From the NCBI RefSeq assembly GCF_001404515.1, contig NZ_CXWE01000002.1, positions 62,001 through 126,000 on the forward strand: DNA of 64,000 nucleotides, written 5' to 3'. This DNA comes from Roseibium album (GTDB lineage Bacteria; Pseudomonadota; Alphaproteobacteria; Rhizobiales; Stappiaceae). Of the stretch, positions 1 through 8,811 are shown piece after piece. A program made the translations under genes and the position numbers. Position 1 is the first letter of the stretch; each line of letters starts with the position of its first letter. The notes below the pieces were generated by a model. The model made no database searches. It was given only the letters and a program-made list of their open reading frames with translations, and had not been told where the DNA came from.

Positions 1-543
1 TTTCAGGAAACGATGAGCAAGTGTTCGCAGTTGATGACGGCAATTGTCCATTGTCCCAAACCCGTGATTGCACAGGTACACGGCATCGCGACTGCCGCCG
101 GAGCACAACTGGTGGCCAGTTGCGATCTCGCGGTCGCGGAACGGGGAGCCCGATTTGCGACCCCTGGCGTCAATATCGGGTTGTTCTGCTCGACACCCAT
201 GGTGGCGCTGTCTCGCAATGTCTCGCGCAAGGCAGCAATGGAGCTTCTGTTGACTGGTGAAATGATCGAGGCGGACGAGGCAAGACGCATCGGCCTGATA
301 AACCGGATTGCCGAAACCGGATCGCTTGAGGAGGTAACGGAAGACCTGGCTGCCCAGATCGCCTCGAAGGCACCTGCCACGCTCAGGATAGGCAAGGAGG
401 CGTTTTATCGCCAAATTGAAATGCCGCTCACCGAGGCCTACAGTTTTGCTTCGCAAGTGATGACGGTCAACATGATGCTACCGGATGCCGAGGAAGGGAT
501 TTCGGCTTTTCTGGAAAAACGCGAAGCGAACTGGCAGCGTTAG
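1..543 (+). CDS. Enoyl-CoA hydratase/isomerase (crotonase) family protein, 5' truncated
   Basis: The reading frame is open from base 1, so the N-terminus lies outside the window; 180 codons are visible. The segment PVIAQVHGIATAAGAQLVAS is the crotonase oxyanion-hole region, followed by CDLAVAE and the typical C-terminal helices ending in FLEKREANW. Crotonases act on the double bond or alpha carbon of acyl-CoA thioesters in the cytoplasm. It lies 45 bp before an SBP56 homologue and upstream of thiolase and 3-hydroxyacyl-CoA dehydrogenase genes, so a role in breaking down a CoA-linked substrate is likely. Some crotonases (DmdD) release methanethiol, which would suit the next gene, but nothing visible shows that activity. 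Family is sure, substrate unknown. Confidence 0.9.
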   Translation, partial: FQETMSKCSQLMTAIVHCPKPVIAQVHGIATAAGAQLVASCDLAVAERGARFATPGVNIGLFCSTPMVALSRNVSRKAAMELLLTGEMIEADEARRIGLINRIAETGSLEEVTEDLAAQIASKAPATLRIGKEAFYRQIEMPLTEAYSFASQVMTVNMMLPDAEEGISAFLEKREANWQR

Positions 544-588
544 TGAATGACGCGGACCATCATAACAAATGGCGGGAGTAATTGACGA

Positions 589-1944
589 ATGGCGAAAGCA
601 TGTTGCGGACCAGGCTATGCGAGTCCCGCTGAAGCGATGCAGGCCCCACGTGAAAAACTTCTCTATACGATCGCGATTTACACGGGCACCGGCATCCAGA
701 AACCGGACTATCTGTGTACGATCGACGCCGACCCTGAGAGTCCGACCTATTCGCAGGTGATCAGTCGGCTGGAGATGCCCGGCATTGGCGATGAGTTGCA
801 CCACATGGGCTGGAACGCCTGCTCTTCTTGCCATGACGATGAAAACATGGAACGCAAGTATCTGATCGTGCCCGGTGTCCGGTCAACAAATCTGCACATC
901 GTCGACTGCGGCACGGATCCGCGCAATCCGACCCTCTTCAAGGTTATCGAAGGGTCCGAGATCAAAGCCACGACCAATCTGTCGGCGCCTCACACCGTGC
1001 ACTGCCTCGGGTCTGAAATCATTATCTCCATGCTGGGAGATGCCCAGGGCAATGCACCTGGTGGATATCTTCATCTGGACAAGGAATTCAACATCATCGG
1101 CCGGTGGGAAAACTCCATGGGCGAGATCAAGTTCGGTTACGATTTCTGGTACCAGCCTCGGCACAATGTGATGGTTTCATCCGAATGGGCCGCCCCAAAC
1201 ACCTTCATGCCGGGATTTGACCTGGAGGAGGTCGGACATCTCAAGTATGGCCGCGAATTGCATTTCTGGGACTTCGAGAAGAAGGAACCAAGGCAAACCA
1301 TGTATCTCGGGGAAGACGGTCTCATTCCTCTTGAAGTTCGCTTTCACCACAATCCCGACAGCAGCCATGGTTTCGTCGGCGCTGCCCTGTCCGCCAATAT
1401 CATCCACTGGTGGAAAGACACGGCCGGAGAATGGCAGTGGGAAAAAATCGTCGACGTTGACAACGAGCCGCATCCGGACTGGCCGATCCCGATCCCGGGC
1501 GTAATCTCGGTCATTCTTCTATCCATGGACGACCGGTTTCTCTACCTGTGCAACTGGCTCCATGGAGACATAAGGCAATATGACATTTCCGATCCGCACA
1601 AGCCGGTTTTGACGGGACAGGTCTGGATGGGCGGATTGCTTGGAAAAGCTCCGGAAGTCAACGGCGTCAAGGTAACCGGTGGTCCGCAGATGATCCAACT
1701 CAGTCTGGACGGGAAACGGCTATTTGTGACCACGTCCCTCTTTTCGACCTGGGACAATCAGTTCTACCCGGAGATCCGGACCAATGGCGGTTGCATGCTG
1801 ATGGTCAATTGCGACACGGAAAACGGAGGGATGGAAATCGATCCGGACTTTGTGGTCGACTTCGGCAAGGAACCGAATGGCCCGAGCCGGTGTCATGAAA
1901 CGCGCTACCCGGGCGGCGACTGTACAAGTGATATCTGGATATGA
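589..1944 (+). CDS. SBP56/SELENBP1-family protein, putative methanethiol oxidase
   Basis: 451 aa. The N-terminus (CCGPGYASPAEAM then PREKLLY) and the C-terminus (PGGDCTSDIWI) match the SBP56 family, whose characterised members oxidise methanethiol to formaldehyde, sulfide and hydrogen peroxide. The conserved CSSC pair is at residues 78-81, and the DELHH and His-rich metal-binding stretches are present. No signal peptide is visible, so it should be cytosolic like animal SELENBP1 and unlike the periplasmic MtoX of methylotrophs. The SCO1 and MauG-like partners of classical mtoX operons are not adjacent. Its last codons overlap the ferredoxin start by ATGA, which suggests co-translation. Substrate is inferred from family only. 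Confidence 0.88.
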   Translation: MAKACCGPGYASPAEAMQAPREKLLYTIAIYTGTGIQKPDYLCTIDADPESPTYSQVISRLEMPGIGDELHHMGWNACSSCHDDENMERKYLIVPGVRSTNLHIVDCGTDPRNPTLFKVIEGSEIKATTNLSAPHTVHCLGSEIIISMLGDAQGNAPGGYLHLDKEFNIIGRWENSMGEIKFGYDFWYQPRHNVMVSSEWAAPNTFMPGFDLEEVGHLKYGRELHFWDFEKKEPRQTMYLGEDGLIPLEVRFHHNPDSSHGFVGAALSANIIHWWKDTAGEWQWEKIVDVDNEPHPDWPIPIPGVISVILLSMDDRFLYLCNWLHGDIRQYDISDPHKPVLTGQVWMGGLLGKAPEVNGVKVTGGPQMIQLSLDGKRLFVTTSLFSTWDNQFYPEIRTNGGCMLMVNCDTENGGMEIDPDFVVDFGKEPNGPSRCHETRYPGGDCTSDIWI

Positions 1945-2312
1945 CCAAGGTCACCGTCACGCTGGCCAACCGGCAAGGCCAGACATTTGAGGTCGATCCT
2001 CGCAAAACCCTGCTGGCATCCTTGAGCGAGCAAGGCGTCGACCTGCCATATGGCTGCAAGTATGGCGGATGCATCACCTGCGCCGCCAGACTGATGAGCG
2101 GCTCGGTCAATCAATCGGCGCAGGTTGCCTTGAACAACCGCCAGATAAATGACGGCTACATCATCTTGTGTGTTGCACGACCGCTGAGCGACTGTTGCCT
2201 CGAGATAGGCGTCGACAGTCATGGCAAACTTTATCGCAATCCCTTCCTCGACCCGTTGGCTGATCATGAATTGAAGGCAGACATTGCGGCGCCCATGAAG
2301 GAAAACACATGA
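1941..2312 (+). CDS. [2Fe-2S] plant-type ferredoxin
   Basis: 123 aa. The beta-grasp ferredoxin fold carries the classic ligands: Cys39, Cys44 and Cys47 in PYGCKYGGCITC, and Cys77 in ILCVARP. It is a soluble one-electron carrier. Translation is probably coupled at both ends, with ATGA overlaps to the SBP56 gene before it and the CoA-binding gene after it. A C-terminal tail of about 40 residues beyond the last cysteine is longer than in minimal ferredoxins. A redox partner is not evident; an oxygenase or reductase upstream of the window, or the SBP56 protein, are possibilities. Fold and cofactor are sure; partner is not. Confidence 0.92.
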   Translation: MTKVTVTLANRQGQTFEVDPRKTLLASLSEQGVDLPYGCKYGGCITCAARLMSGSVNQSAQVALNNRQINDGYIILCVARPLSDCCLEIGVDSHGKLYRNPFLDPLADHELKADIAAPMKENT

Positions 2313-2758
2313 ACCACGACGAACCCTACACAGAAGCCTACCTTCAGGGGATTCTGAAATCCGTCAAGACGATCGCCATGGTCGGCGCGAGTCCGGACAA
2401 GACCAAGTTCAGCTATGGCGTTTTGAGGGTTTTGCACGAAACCGGATATGACATGATCCCGGTGAACCCGCGTGCAGGCCTCACGGAAATCCGGGGCATC
2501 CGTGTCTACCCTACACTCCAGTCGATTGACCGTCCTGTGGATATGGTCGAAGTGTTCCGGCGTTCGGAAGACCTTTTGGGAATTGCACGTGATGCCGTCG
2601 CCATTGGTGCGAAAGTCCTCTGGGGCCAGATTGGTGTCCGCGACGACGAAGCCGCCAGGCTGGCGGAGGAAGCCGGAATGAAGGTGGTGATGAACCGCTG
2701 CCCCAAGATCGAACTGTTCCGCCCGTTCTGGAAGCCGAAACTCCACCTTTCGATTTGA
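2309..2758 (+). CDS. CoA-binding domain protein (YccU type)
   Basis: 149 aa, the usual size of stand-alone CoA-binding Rossmann proteins. TIAMVGASPDKTKFSYGV near residue 20 is the nucleotide-binding loop, PVNPRA follows the second strand, and the C-terminal NRCPKIE motif is typical. Such proteins bind CoA but their reaction is generally unknown. It overlaps the ferredoxin stop codon by four bases (ATGA). Its place among acyl-CoA enzymes is consistent with a CoA-related housekeeping or sensing role in this pathway, which is inference. Confidence 0.88.
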   Translation: MNHDEPYTEAYLQGILKSVKTIAMVGASPDKTKFSYGVLRVLHETGYDMIPVNPRAGLTEIRGIRVYPTLQSIDRPVDMVEVFRRSEDLLGIARDAVAIGAKVLWGQIGVRDDEAARLAEEAGMKVVMNRCPKIELFRPFWKPKLHLSI

Positions 2759-2930
2759 ACAATGAGAACGAAGACGGTTGAACTTCATGGCAGCACCAGC
2801 GTGGGCACACCTGCTGCTGTCCCGGTGCTGCACCGACCCGGCTGACCCGTCCACCCGGTTGGAGACGCTCTTTCAGCCGCTGTCAAAAAAATTTCGAACA
2901 CTGCATGTCTGCACGAAGGAGACCAGCGCG

Positions 2931-3329
2931 ATGGCCCAGTCGATTACCGTCGGGATCAAGCACCTGCTCGAAGAGGCCCGGAAAGAAGTTACGACCCTGC
3001 CACTTGATGAAGCTGTCCGGCTTTCAGATAGGGATGATCACGTCTTCGTCGATTTGCGGGATATTCGCGAGATCAATCGGACCGGCAAGGTGCCGGGCGC
3101 ATTTTCCTGTCCGCGCGGCATGCTGGAATTCTGGATCGATCCTGAAAGCCCGTATCACAAGGAGATATTCAATCAGGACAAAACATACGTCTTCTACTGC
3201 GCAAGCGGCTGGCGATCGGCACTGAGCGCAAAAACAGCAATGACGATGGGCCTGTCCCCGGTTGCACATGTTGACGGCGGGTTCACTGCCTGGATAGCCG
3301 CGAATGGGCCGATTGAAACCATAGACTGA
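2931..3329 (+). CDS. Single-domain rhodanese-like sulfurtransferase
   Basis: 132 aa from the ATG at 2931, chosen because AAGGAG sits 10-15 bases before it; an in-frame ATG at 2778 lacks support. VFVDLRD near residue 38 and the active loop CASGWRS, with Cys90 as the persulfide-carrying residue, identify a rhodanese. The loop and its flanks are intact, so it is probably active. Rhodaneses move sulfane sulfur to acceptors such as cyanide, thiols or protein thiols in the cytoplasm. Placed after an SBP56 homologue that would release sulfide, it may deal with reduced sulfur; that link is inference from context. Confidence 0.9.
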   Translation: MAQSITVGIKHLLEEARKEVTTLPLDEAVRLSDRDDHVFVDLRDIREINRTGKVPGAFSCPRGMLEFWIDPESPYHKEIFNQDKTYVFYCASGWRSALSAKTAMTMGLSPVAHVDGGFTAWIAANGPIETID

Positions 3330-3390
3330 CATCGCGCCAGCCGGCGAGCCGGCGGCATGCAACTCAACTTCACTCTCAGAGGGACTTATC

Positions 3391-4584
3391 GTGCTCGAAA
3401 ACGTCGTCATAGCATCCGGCGTTCGCACTGCCATTGGTAGCTTCGGAGGCGCCCTGGCAGGTACAACACCTTGCGATCTTGCCCGGGCCGTTGCCGCCGA
3501 GGCAATCAGCCGTGCGGGAATAACACCAGATGCGGTTCAGCAGGCCGTTTTCGGCAATGTCATCCACACGGAACCGCGGGACATGTATCTTGCGCGCGTT
3601 GCTTCAATCGGTGCAGGCATGCCGGTTACGTCCCCTGCTCTCACGCTGAACCGCTTGTGCGGCAGCGGGTTGCAGGCCGTTGTGACGGCAGCAGAAGCAA
3701 TTGCGCTCGGCAATGCCGAGGTAGCGCTCGCAGGTGGCGCTGAAAACATGAGCCGTGCCGGACACCTGATCAGCCCGTCCCGCTTTGGACAAAAAATGGG
3801 AGACATCTCGGCAACCGACATGATGGTTGGGGCGTTGTCGGATCCGTTCGGCAACGGGCACATGGGCGTCACAGCGGAGAACATTGCCGTCGGCGAACGA
3901 ATTGACAGAGACACCCAGGATGCACTCGCGCTGCGCAGCCATAAACGGGCCGCCGCAGCGATAGAGGCAGGACATTTCAAAGATCAGATATTGCCGTTCG
4001 CTGTGAAAAGGGGCCGAAGGGAAACTGTCTTTGAAATCGACGAACACGTCAGATCCGATATTTCGGCGGAAGACCTCCGGAACCTGCGGCCCGCGTTCGC
4101 GCGCGAAGGCAGCGTGACAGCTGGCAACGCATCCGGCATCAATGATGGTGCCGCCGCCCTGGTGCTCGCGTCTCGCGAAGCGTCCGACAGGTTCAAACTG
4201 CCGCAACTTGCCTTCATCCGGTCCGCTGCGCTGGGCGGCGTGGCACCCGAGGTAATGGGTCTTGGGCCGGTGCCTGCCGTGACAGAGGCGCTCGACCGCG
4301 CCGGTCTGGGCATTGGCGACCTGTCGGTAATCGAATCCAACGAAGCCTTCGCGGCGCAGGCCTGTGCTGTGGCCGAAAAACTCGGGTTCCCGGAAGAGAT
4401 CACCAACCCGAATGGAGGGGCGATCGCGTTGGGACATCCGGTTGGCGCTTCCGGCGCAATCATTCTGATCAAACTTGTCTTCGAGCTGCGGCGGACCGCG
4501 GGCCGCTTCGGTCTTGCCACGATGTGCATCGGCGGAGGTCAGGGCATTGCCGTAATTGTCGAAAACGCGGAGCACTCAGCATGA
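3391..4584 (+). CDS. Thiolase family acetyl-CoA C-acetyltransferase
   Basis: 397 aa, the normal thiolase length, from a GTG start preceded by GAGGGAC. The nucleophile Cys90 lies in LNRLCGSGLQAV, the active-site His is in GHPVGASGA, and the second Cys is in CIGGGQG. Thiolases cleave 3-oxoacyl-CoA with CoA or condense two acetyl-CoA. The next gene, 3-hydroxyacyl-CoA dehydrogenase, starts inside the stop codon (ATGA), and the upstream crotonase supplies the step before. This gives the last three steps of a beta-oxidation-like route. No acyl-CoA synthetase or dehydrogenase is visible here; they may lie upstream. Confidence 0.95.
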   Translation: MLENVVIASGVRTAIGSFGGALAGTTPCDLARAVAAEAISRAGITPDAVQQAVFGNVIHTEPRDMYLARVASIGAGMPVTSPALTLNRLCGSGLQAVVTAAEAIALGNAEVALAGGAENMSRAGHLISPSRFGQKMGDISATDMMVGALSDPFGNGHMGVTAENIAVGERIDRDTQDALALRSHKRAAAAIEAGHFKDQILPFAVKRGRRETVFEIDEHVRSDISAEDLRNLRPAFAREGSVTAGNASGINDGAAALVLASREASDRFKLPQLAFIRSAALGGVAPEVMGLGPVPAVTEALDRAGLGIGDLSVIESNEAFAAQACAVAEKLGFPEEITNPNGGAIALGHPVGASGAIILIKLVFELRRTAGRFGLATMCIGGGQGIAVIVENAEHSA

Positions 4585-5630
4585 CAAAAATCGAAACCGT
4601 TGCGGTTGTTGGTGCCGGAACGATGGGAACGGGTATTGCGCTCTCAGCCCTGCGGACCGGGTTGAACGTCATTCTCGTCGACGCATCACGTCCTGCACTG
4701 GAACGGTCTCTATCGAAAATGAAGAGATTCTTCTCGCGACAGGTCGAAAAGGAAAAGATGAGTGCAGATGCGGCATCGCTTGCCCAGGAACGTTGTTTGT
4801 TTGCTGAAAACCTGGAAGAAGTCAGCAAGGCCGAACTCTGCATTGAAGCAGTCTTTGAGGATCTCGCGCTGAAACGGCAGGTTTTCAAGGACCTTGAAAG
4901 GGCCGTTGGTCCCGATACCACGCTTGCGACAAATACCAGCGCATTGAAGGTAAGTGAAATCGGAGCTGGTCTCGTGGCTCCGGAGCGGCTTTGCGGCATG
5001 CATTTCTTTAGCCCTGCGGAGGTCAATCCCGTTGTGGAGGTCGTACGCGGGACGAAGACAGCGGACACGACGATCCTTGCCGTTCTCGATTATCTGAAAT
5101 CCACCGGCAAGGAACCTATTGAGTGCCGTGACCACGCAGGGTTTGCGCTCAACCGTTTCTTTTGCCCCTATACCAACGAAGCAGCCCGATGCGTTGACGA
5201 CGGCCTTGGAACCTCGGCCCAGATCGACGAAATCGCCATGGAGGAGTTCGGCGTTGGCATTGGACCGTTTGCGGTCATGAACATCGTCAAGCCGCGGATA
5301 AATCTTGCCGCGGTTCGCAACCTTGCCGAACTGGGAGAGTTTTATGCACCCGCAGACAGCTTGCAGAGATTGGGTGATGCCGACGGATACTGGGATATGA
5401 GCTCTGCAAACGCACCACTGGACGAAAATACGGTCAGGCGAATTGGAGATCGTTTGAAAGGCGCGGTTTTTCTGGCCGTGCTCGAAGAGCTGGAGGAGCG
5501 GGTTGCCACCCCTGAAGCCATAGACAACGGCGCCCGCAAGGCATTCACGTTCGCAAGGGGCCCGGTTGAACTCATGCATCTCTCCGGCGAGCAGGAGGTC
5601 CACAGGCTCGTCGAGATGGTCAGGTCATGA
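4581..5630 (+). CDS. 3-hydroxyacyl-CoA dehydrogenase family protein
   Basis: 349 aa from ATG at 4581, overlapping the thiolase stop by four bases. The NAD-binding loop GAGTMG is at the N-terminus. The catalytic His is in MHFFSPAEVNPVVEVV and the C-terminal helical domain contains GFALNRFFCPYTNEA. It oxidises 3-hydroxyacyl-CoA with NAD in the cytoplasm. It is about 60 residues longer than the short mitochondrial-type enzymes (~290 aa), with extra C-terminal helices resembling the duplicated half-domain seen in longer members. Substrate chain length cannot be read from sequence. Confidence 0.93.
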   Translation: MTKIETVAVVGAGTMGTGIALSALRTGLNVILVDASRPALERSLSKMKRFFSRQVEKEKMSADAASLAQERCLFAENLEEVSKAELCIEAVFEDLALKRQVFKDLERAVGPDTTLATNTSALKVSEIGAGLVAPERLCGMHFFSPAEVNPVVEVVRGTKTADTTILAVLDYLKSTGKEPIECRDHAGFALNRFFCPYTNEAARCVDDGLGTSAQIDEIAMEEFGVGIGPFAVMNIVKPRINLAAVRNLAELGEFYAPADSLQRLGDADGYWDMSSANAPLDENTVRRIGDRLKGAVFLAVLEELEERVATPEAIDNGARKAFTFARGPVELMHLSGEQEVHRLVEMVRS

Positions 5631-5686
5631 TCTTGCCGTCAGGCAGCTCCTTGAGGGCCTCTGTCTGCCGATCAAATCGGCAACTT

Positions 5687-5710
5687 CCCGGCACTTTCCA
5701 GGGTGCCGGG
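5687..5710 (+). terminator. GC-rich hairpin after the acyl-CoA gene set
   Basis: CCCGGCAC and GTGCCGGG form a perfect 8-bp stem with an 8-base loop, 57 bases after the stop of the dehydrogenase gene. No T-run follows, so it is at best a weak or Rho-assisted terminator. A smaller perfect palindrome, GCCGAT-CAA-ATCGGC, lies just before it. Confidence 0.35.
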
Positions 5711-5910
5711 GCCGCAATCTTCAATCAGGACCGGGCGGAACAACACATAGCAAAACCGAATGAGTTTTACTGATGATTCTATTCGCTAAATGAGTGACGA
5801 CGGCTTTACCCTGTCTGGGATACCCGGACTGCGAGCGGTGAATTGCCGATGGCCGAAACTGCAAACCAAAGAGAAAAGTTGGAACGGGTACTGATGTCAG
5901 GGAGGACACC

Positions 5911-6924
5911 ATGAAGCAGCTAAACAAAGGTGCGAAAGCTATCCTGGTAGGCGCTATCGTTTCTGCCGGTTTTTTCGCCGGATCCGCCTTTGCGCAAGAG
6001 CACACCGCACGACTTTCTTTCCACTGGAGCCCCACTCATCACAGTGCAATACACGCACAGATGTTTGCCGACGAGGTCAACAAACGTGCCGATGGACGTT
6101 TGAAGATCGAGGTTTTTCCTTCGGGACAGCTCTTTGGTATTCGCGAACAACTCGGCGCGATTACGTCCGGTGCGGTTGAAATCGGTGGCATTGTGCCAAT
6201 CGTCAGCTTTCCACCGGTCAACAAGAACTACAACGTTGCCGCCTTTCCCGGCATGTTCAATTCCTATGACCAGCAACGCCGGTTCTTCGCGGAATCCGAA
6301 GCAGGACAGGAAATCTGGAATGACATAACCGGAAAGTCGGGCACCACGCTGCTGATGTACAATCCGGTCGGTCCGGTCATGACATTCAGCGGCGCCCACG
6401 AACTTGACAGCCTTGAGGCAATGAAAGGGCTGAAGGCACGTGCGCTCATCAAAAGCGAACGGCCAATGTGGGAAGCATACGGAGCCAACACGGTCTCCCT
6501 GCCGACCGGCGAAGTCTATACCGCACTTCAGACCGGGATGATCGACACCATCAACAGCCCACCCGGCAGCATCAGGGCCTACAGCTGGTGGGAGTATCTG
6601 GGATATGCCCAGCTTCCGTACCAGTATTTTTCTGACGCCTATCTGATGGCAAACACCGAATGGTACAACAGTCTGCCTGCCGACCTGCAGCAATTGCTTC
6701 AGGAAGTCGGGGCGGAAGTCGGTGCGATCTCGACCGACAAGATCATTGAAACCGGTGAGGAAACCCTCGCGCAGTTCAAGGAACGCGGCGGCGTCGTGAC
6801 GGAACTGTCGGGTGAAAAAAAGGCTGAATTCGACGCCTTGATGGCGGCCGAAGTCGTGCCTGCAATGGTTGATCTGATTGACGATTCAGTGCTCGGTGCA
6901 GCACAGGAGTTTGTTTCCGAGTAG
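5911..6924 (+). CDS. TRAP transporter substrate-binding protein (DctP family)
   Basis: 337 aa with a clear Sec signal peptide (Lys-rich start, hydrophobic core, cleavage after SAFAQ). GGAGG lies just before the ATG. Features of DctP-type receptors follow: FADEVNKRADGRLKIEVFP near residue 50, GQLFGIREQL, and the ligand-carboxylate region near LKARALIKSE. The protein binds substrate in the periplasm for the QM membrane pair encoded next. The ligand is unknown; DctP receptors usually bind organic acids. The gene precedes a molybdoenzyme, suggesting that the imported compound or its product is that enzyme's substrate (inference). Confidence 0.93.
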   Translation: MKQLNKGAKAILVGAIVSAGFFAGSAFAQEHTARLSFHWSPTHHSAIHAQMFADEVNKRADGRLKIEVFPSGQLFGIREQLGAITSGAVEIGGIVPIVSFPPVNKNYNVAAFPGMFNSYDQQRRFFAESEAGQEIWNDITGKSGTTLLMYNPVGPVMTFSGAHELDSLEAMKGLKARALIKSERPMWEAYGANTVSLPTGEVYTALQTGMIDTINSPPGSIRAYSWWEYLGYAQLPYQYFSDAYLMANTEWYNSLPADLQQLLQEVGAEVGAISTDKIIETGEETLAQFKERGGVVTELSGEKKAEFDALMAAEVVPAMVDLIDDSVLGAAQEFVSE

Positions 6925-6940
6925 ACTGTTTCTCCCAATG

Positions 6941-6968
6941 ACGGCGACTGTGCCCACACAGTCGCCGT
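6941..6968 (+). terminator. Strong hairpin between TRAP receptor and membrane subunits
   Basis: ACGGCGACTGTG and CACAGTCGCCGT form a perfect 12-bp stem with a CCCA loop, followed by TTTGCTTG. It begins 17 bases after the receptor stop. Such hairpins commonly give partial termination or shield the upstream mRNA, so that far more receptor than membrane protein is made. Function is inferred. Confidence 0.6.
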
Positions 6969-7000
6969 TTGCTTGAAAGTATCATGGACAGGTAGATCGT

Positions 7001-7534
7001 ATGAATGGCCTCTTGCTGGCGCTGCGTCGCGTCAATGGCGTCTTGGCGCGTCTGTCAAACTACTTGGGGATGACTATTGTCGCCATCATGGTGACGGCGC
7101 TCACCGCCAGCGCAATAACGCGCTACATATCCGGCACAGGTTACGATTGGCTGATAGAACTGCCCCCTGCCCTTGTGCCCTGGCTGGTGTTTCCGCTTTT
7201 GGGCCCTTTGCTGAGATCCGGTGATCATATCAAGGTCGATCTTCTTCCGACCTTTCTTCCGGCACGGAAAACGCTGTATCTGAATTTGTTCTGCTACACG
7301 CTCACATTTATCGGCGCTTTGATATTTCTTGTCGCCGGCAACGAGGCCGTGGCCCTGTTCCACAGGCTCGGACAGTTGATGGAACTCGAAATCGAAATTC
7401 CCATCTGGTGGATGTATCTCGCCTTCCCGGTTGGCTTTGGCATGCTGGCGCTTTTCGCGCTGGAACTGATCCTTGAGACGCTACGGGCACTGTTTGCCGG
7501 CACAAGGGCCGAGACGGCGGGAGAACCCTCATGA
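7001..7534 (+). CDS. TRAP transporter small permease subunit (DctQ family)
   Basis: 177 aa with four predicted membrane segments (about residues 18-38, 52-72, 90-110 and 132-155), as expected of DctQ subunits. The conserved ELPPALVPWLVFPLLGPLLR stretch follows the second helix. It pairs with the large permease, whose ATG overlaps its stop (ATGA). Gene order receptor, small, large is the common TRAP order. The substrate is the one bound by the receptor at 5911 and is unknown. Confidence 0.9.
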   Translation: MNGLLLALRRVNGVLARLSNYLGMTIVAIMVTALTASAITRYISGTGYDWLIELPPALVPWLVFPLLGPLLRSGDHIKVDLLPTFLPARKTLYLNLFCYTLTFIGALIFLVAGNEAVALFHRLGQLMELEIEIPIWWMYLAFPVGFGMLALFALELILETLRALFAGTRAETAGEPS

Positions 7535-8799
7535 ACCTGTTGGCAATCGGTTTCTCCACCATCCTCCTGTTCCTCTCGGTTCCGATCTTCATGGTTTTTG
7601 GTCTGGGCAGTTCGGCAAGTGCTATCTGGGGATTGAACCTGCCCTGGTCCACTCTCATCCAGGTCGCATTCGGCTCCATGACCAAGCATGTGCTCATTGC
7701 CGTTCCCCTGTTCATATTCACGGGTATGGCAATGTTGCGCGGCGGAGCCGCTGCGCGTCTCGTGGGATTTGCGACCGCTCTTGTCGGTCACTGGCCAGGC
7801 GGACTTGGAATTGCGATGGTGATCGCAATGGGTTTCTTCGCCGCCTTCTGTGGCTCCATTCTCGCAGCCATTACGGCAGTGGGCACAATAATGATGCCCA
7901 AAATGATCGAGCAAGGCTATCCCAAGCCGTTTGTTATTGTGCTGGCTGCCTCCGCAGCTCTGCTGGAGTCCCTCATTCCACCTTCGAACGCGGCAATTCT
8001 GTTCAGTGCGCTTACGGATGTTCCCGTCGACCGGACGTTTGCGGCCGGCATGATACCTGGTCTCATTCTCCTTGTGCTCATGTCAGCGGTGGTCATGTGG
8101 AAGTGCCGGCACTTGCGAAATCCGGTACGCTCCAGCGGATCCGAAAAGTTGAACGCCTTCTTCGCCTCGATTCCGGCCCTTTTTTCTCCGGTAATCATTC
8201 TGGGTGGCATCTATGCCGGGTTGCTGACACCATCTGAATCTGCCGCCATGGCAGGGGTTTGGGCATTGTTCATCGGGTTTTTCGTCTATCGGGAACTCAC
8301 GATCGGCGGCCTGATGGAGTGCCTCAGACAAACGGCAAAGATTACCGCGGTGATTTTCGCCATCATAGCGATGGCAACCTTCCTGAGTGTCGTTCTGACC
8401 TACACTCAGGCGCCGCAGAAGATCATCACCTACTTCACGGAACTCGGTGGAACGCCAATGATGTTCTGGCTCGCAGTAGCCATGATCTGCCTCATCCTGG
8501 GAACATTCGTTGAGATCGTCCCTGTCTTTTACCTGACGGTGCCGATCTTCGCTGCCCTTGCATTGTCACTGGGTCTGGACGTTTTGCACCTCTACGTCGT
8601 TTTCGTCGCTTTTGCCGGTATCGGCATGATTACGCCGCCGGTTTGTGTCGGAGTTTACACAGCCGCAGGGGTCGTGCGGGAAAGCCCCGAAAAAGCATTC
8701 CGGGAGGTGCCCCTGTTCATCCTTGTCGGCATTGTCTTCGGCCTGATCCTGATCTTTCTGCCGGGGTCCGCAACCTGGTTGCCAAGCGTCCTGAATTGA
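7531..8799 (+). CDS. TRAP transporter large permease subunit (DctM family)
   Basis: 422 aa, the usual DctM length, with about a dozen hydrophobic segments. PLFIFTGMAMLRGG near residue 60, GSILAAITAVGTIMMP near residue 108 and the C-terminal FAGIGMITPPVCVGVY match the repeated DctM core that binds sodium and moves substrate. It is a secondary transporter in the inner membrane. Translation is coupled to the small subunit by an ATGA overlap. The molybdoenzyme gene starts only 12 bases after its stop, so the two are in one transcript. Confidence 0.93.
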   Translation: MNLLAIGFSTILLFLSVPIFMVFGLGSSASAIWGLNLPWSTLIQVAFGSMTKHVLIAVPLFIFTGMAMLRGGAAARLVGFATALVGHWPGGLGIAMVIAMGFFAAFCGSILAAITAVGTIMMPKMIEQGYPKPFVIVLAASAALLESLIPPSNAAILFSALTDVPVDRTFAAGMIPGLILLVLMSAVVMWKCRHLRNPVRSSGSEKLNAFFASIPALFSPVIILGGIYAGLLTPSESAAMAGVWALFIGFFVYRELTIGGLMECLRQTAKITAVIFAIIAMATFLSVVLTYTQAPQKIITYFTELGGTPMMFWLAVAMICLILGTFVEIVPVFYLTVPIFAALALSLGLDVLHLYVVFVAFAGIGMITPPVCVGVYTAAGVVRESPEKAFREVPLFILVGIVFGLILIFLPGSATWLPSVLN

Positions 8800-8811
8800 G
8801 AGAACAATTCT

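Noticed and set aside
589-1944. True selenium-binding or selenoprotein function
   Set aside because: The family name is historical; there is no in-frame TGA/SECIS evidence and characterised members oxidise methanethiol.
2778-2930. 51-residue N-terminal extension of the rhodanese
   Set aside because: The ribosome-binding site and the family's usual start support the ATG at 2931; the extension looks like translated non-coding sequence.
3340-3353. GCCGGC-GA-GCCGGC as a terminator
   Set aside because: The two-base loop is too short for a stable hairpin and no T-run follows.
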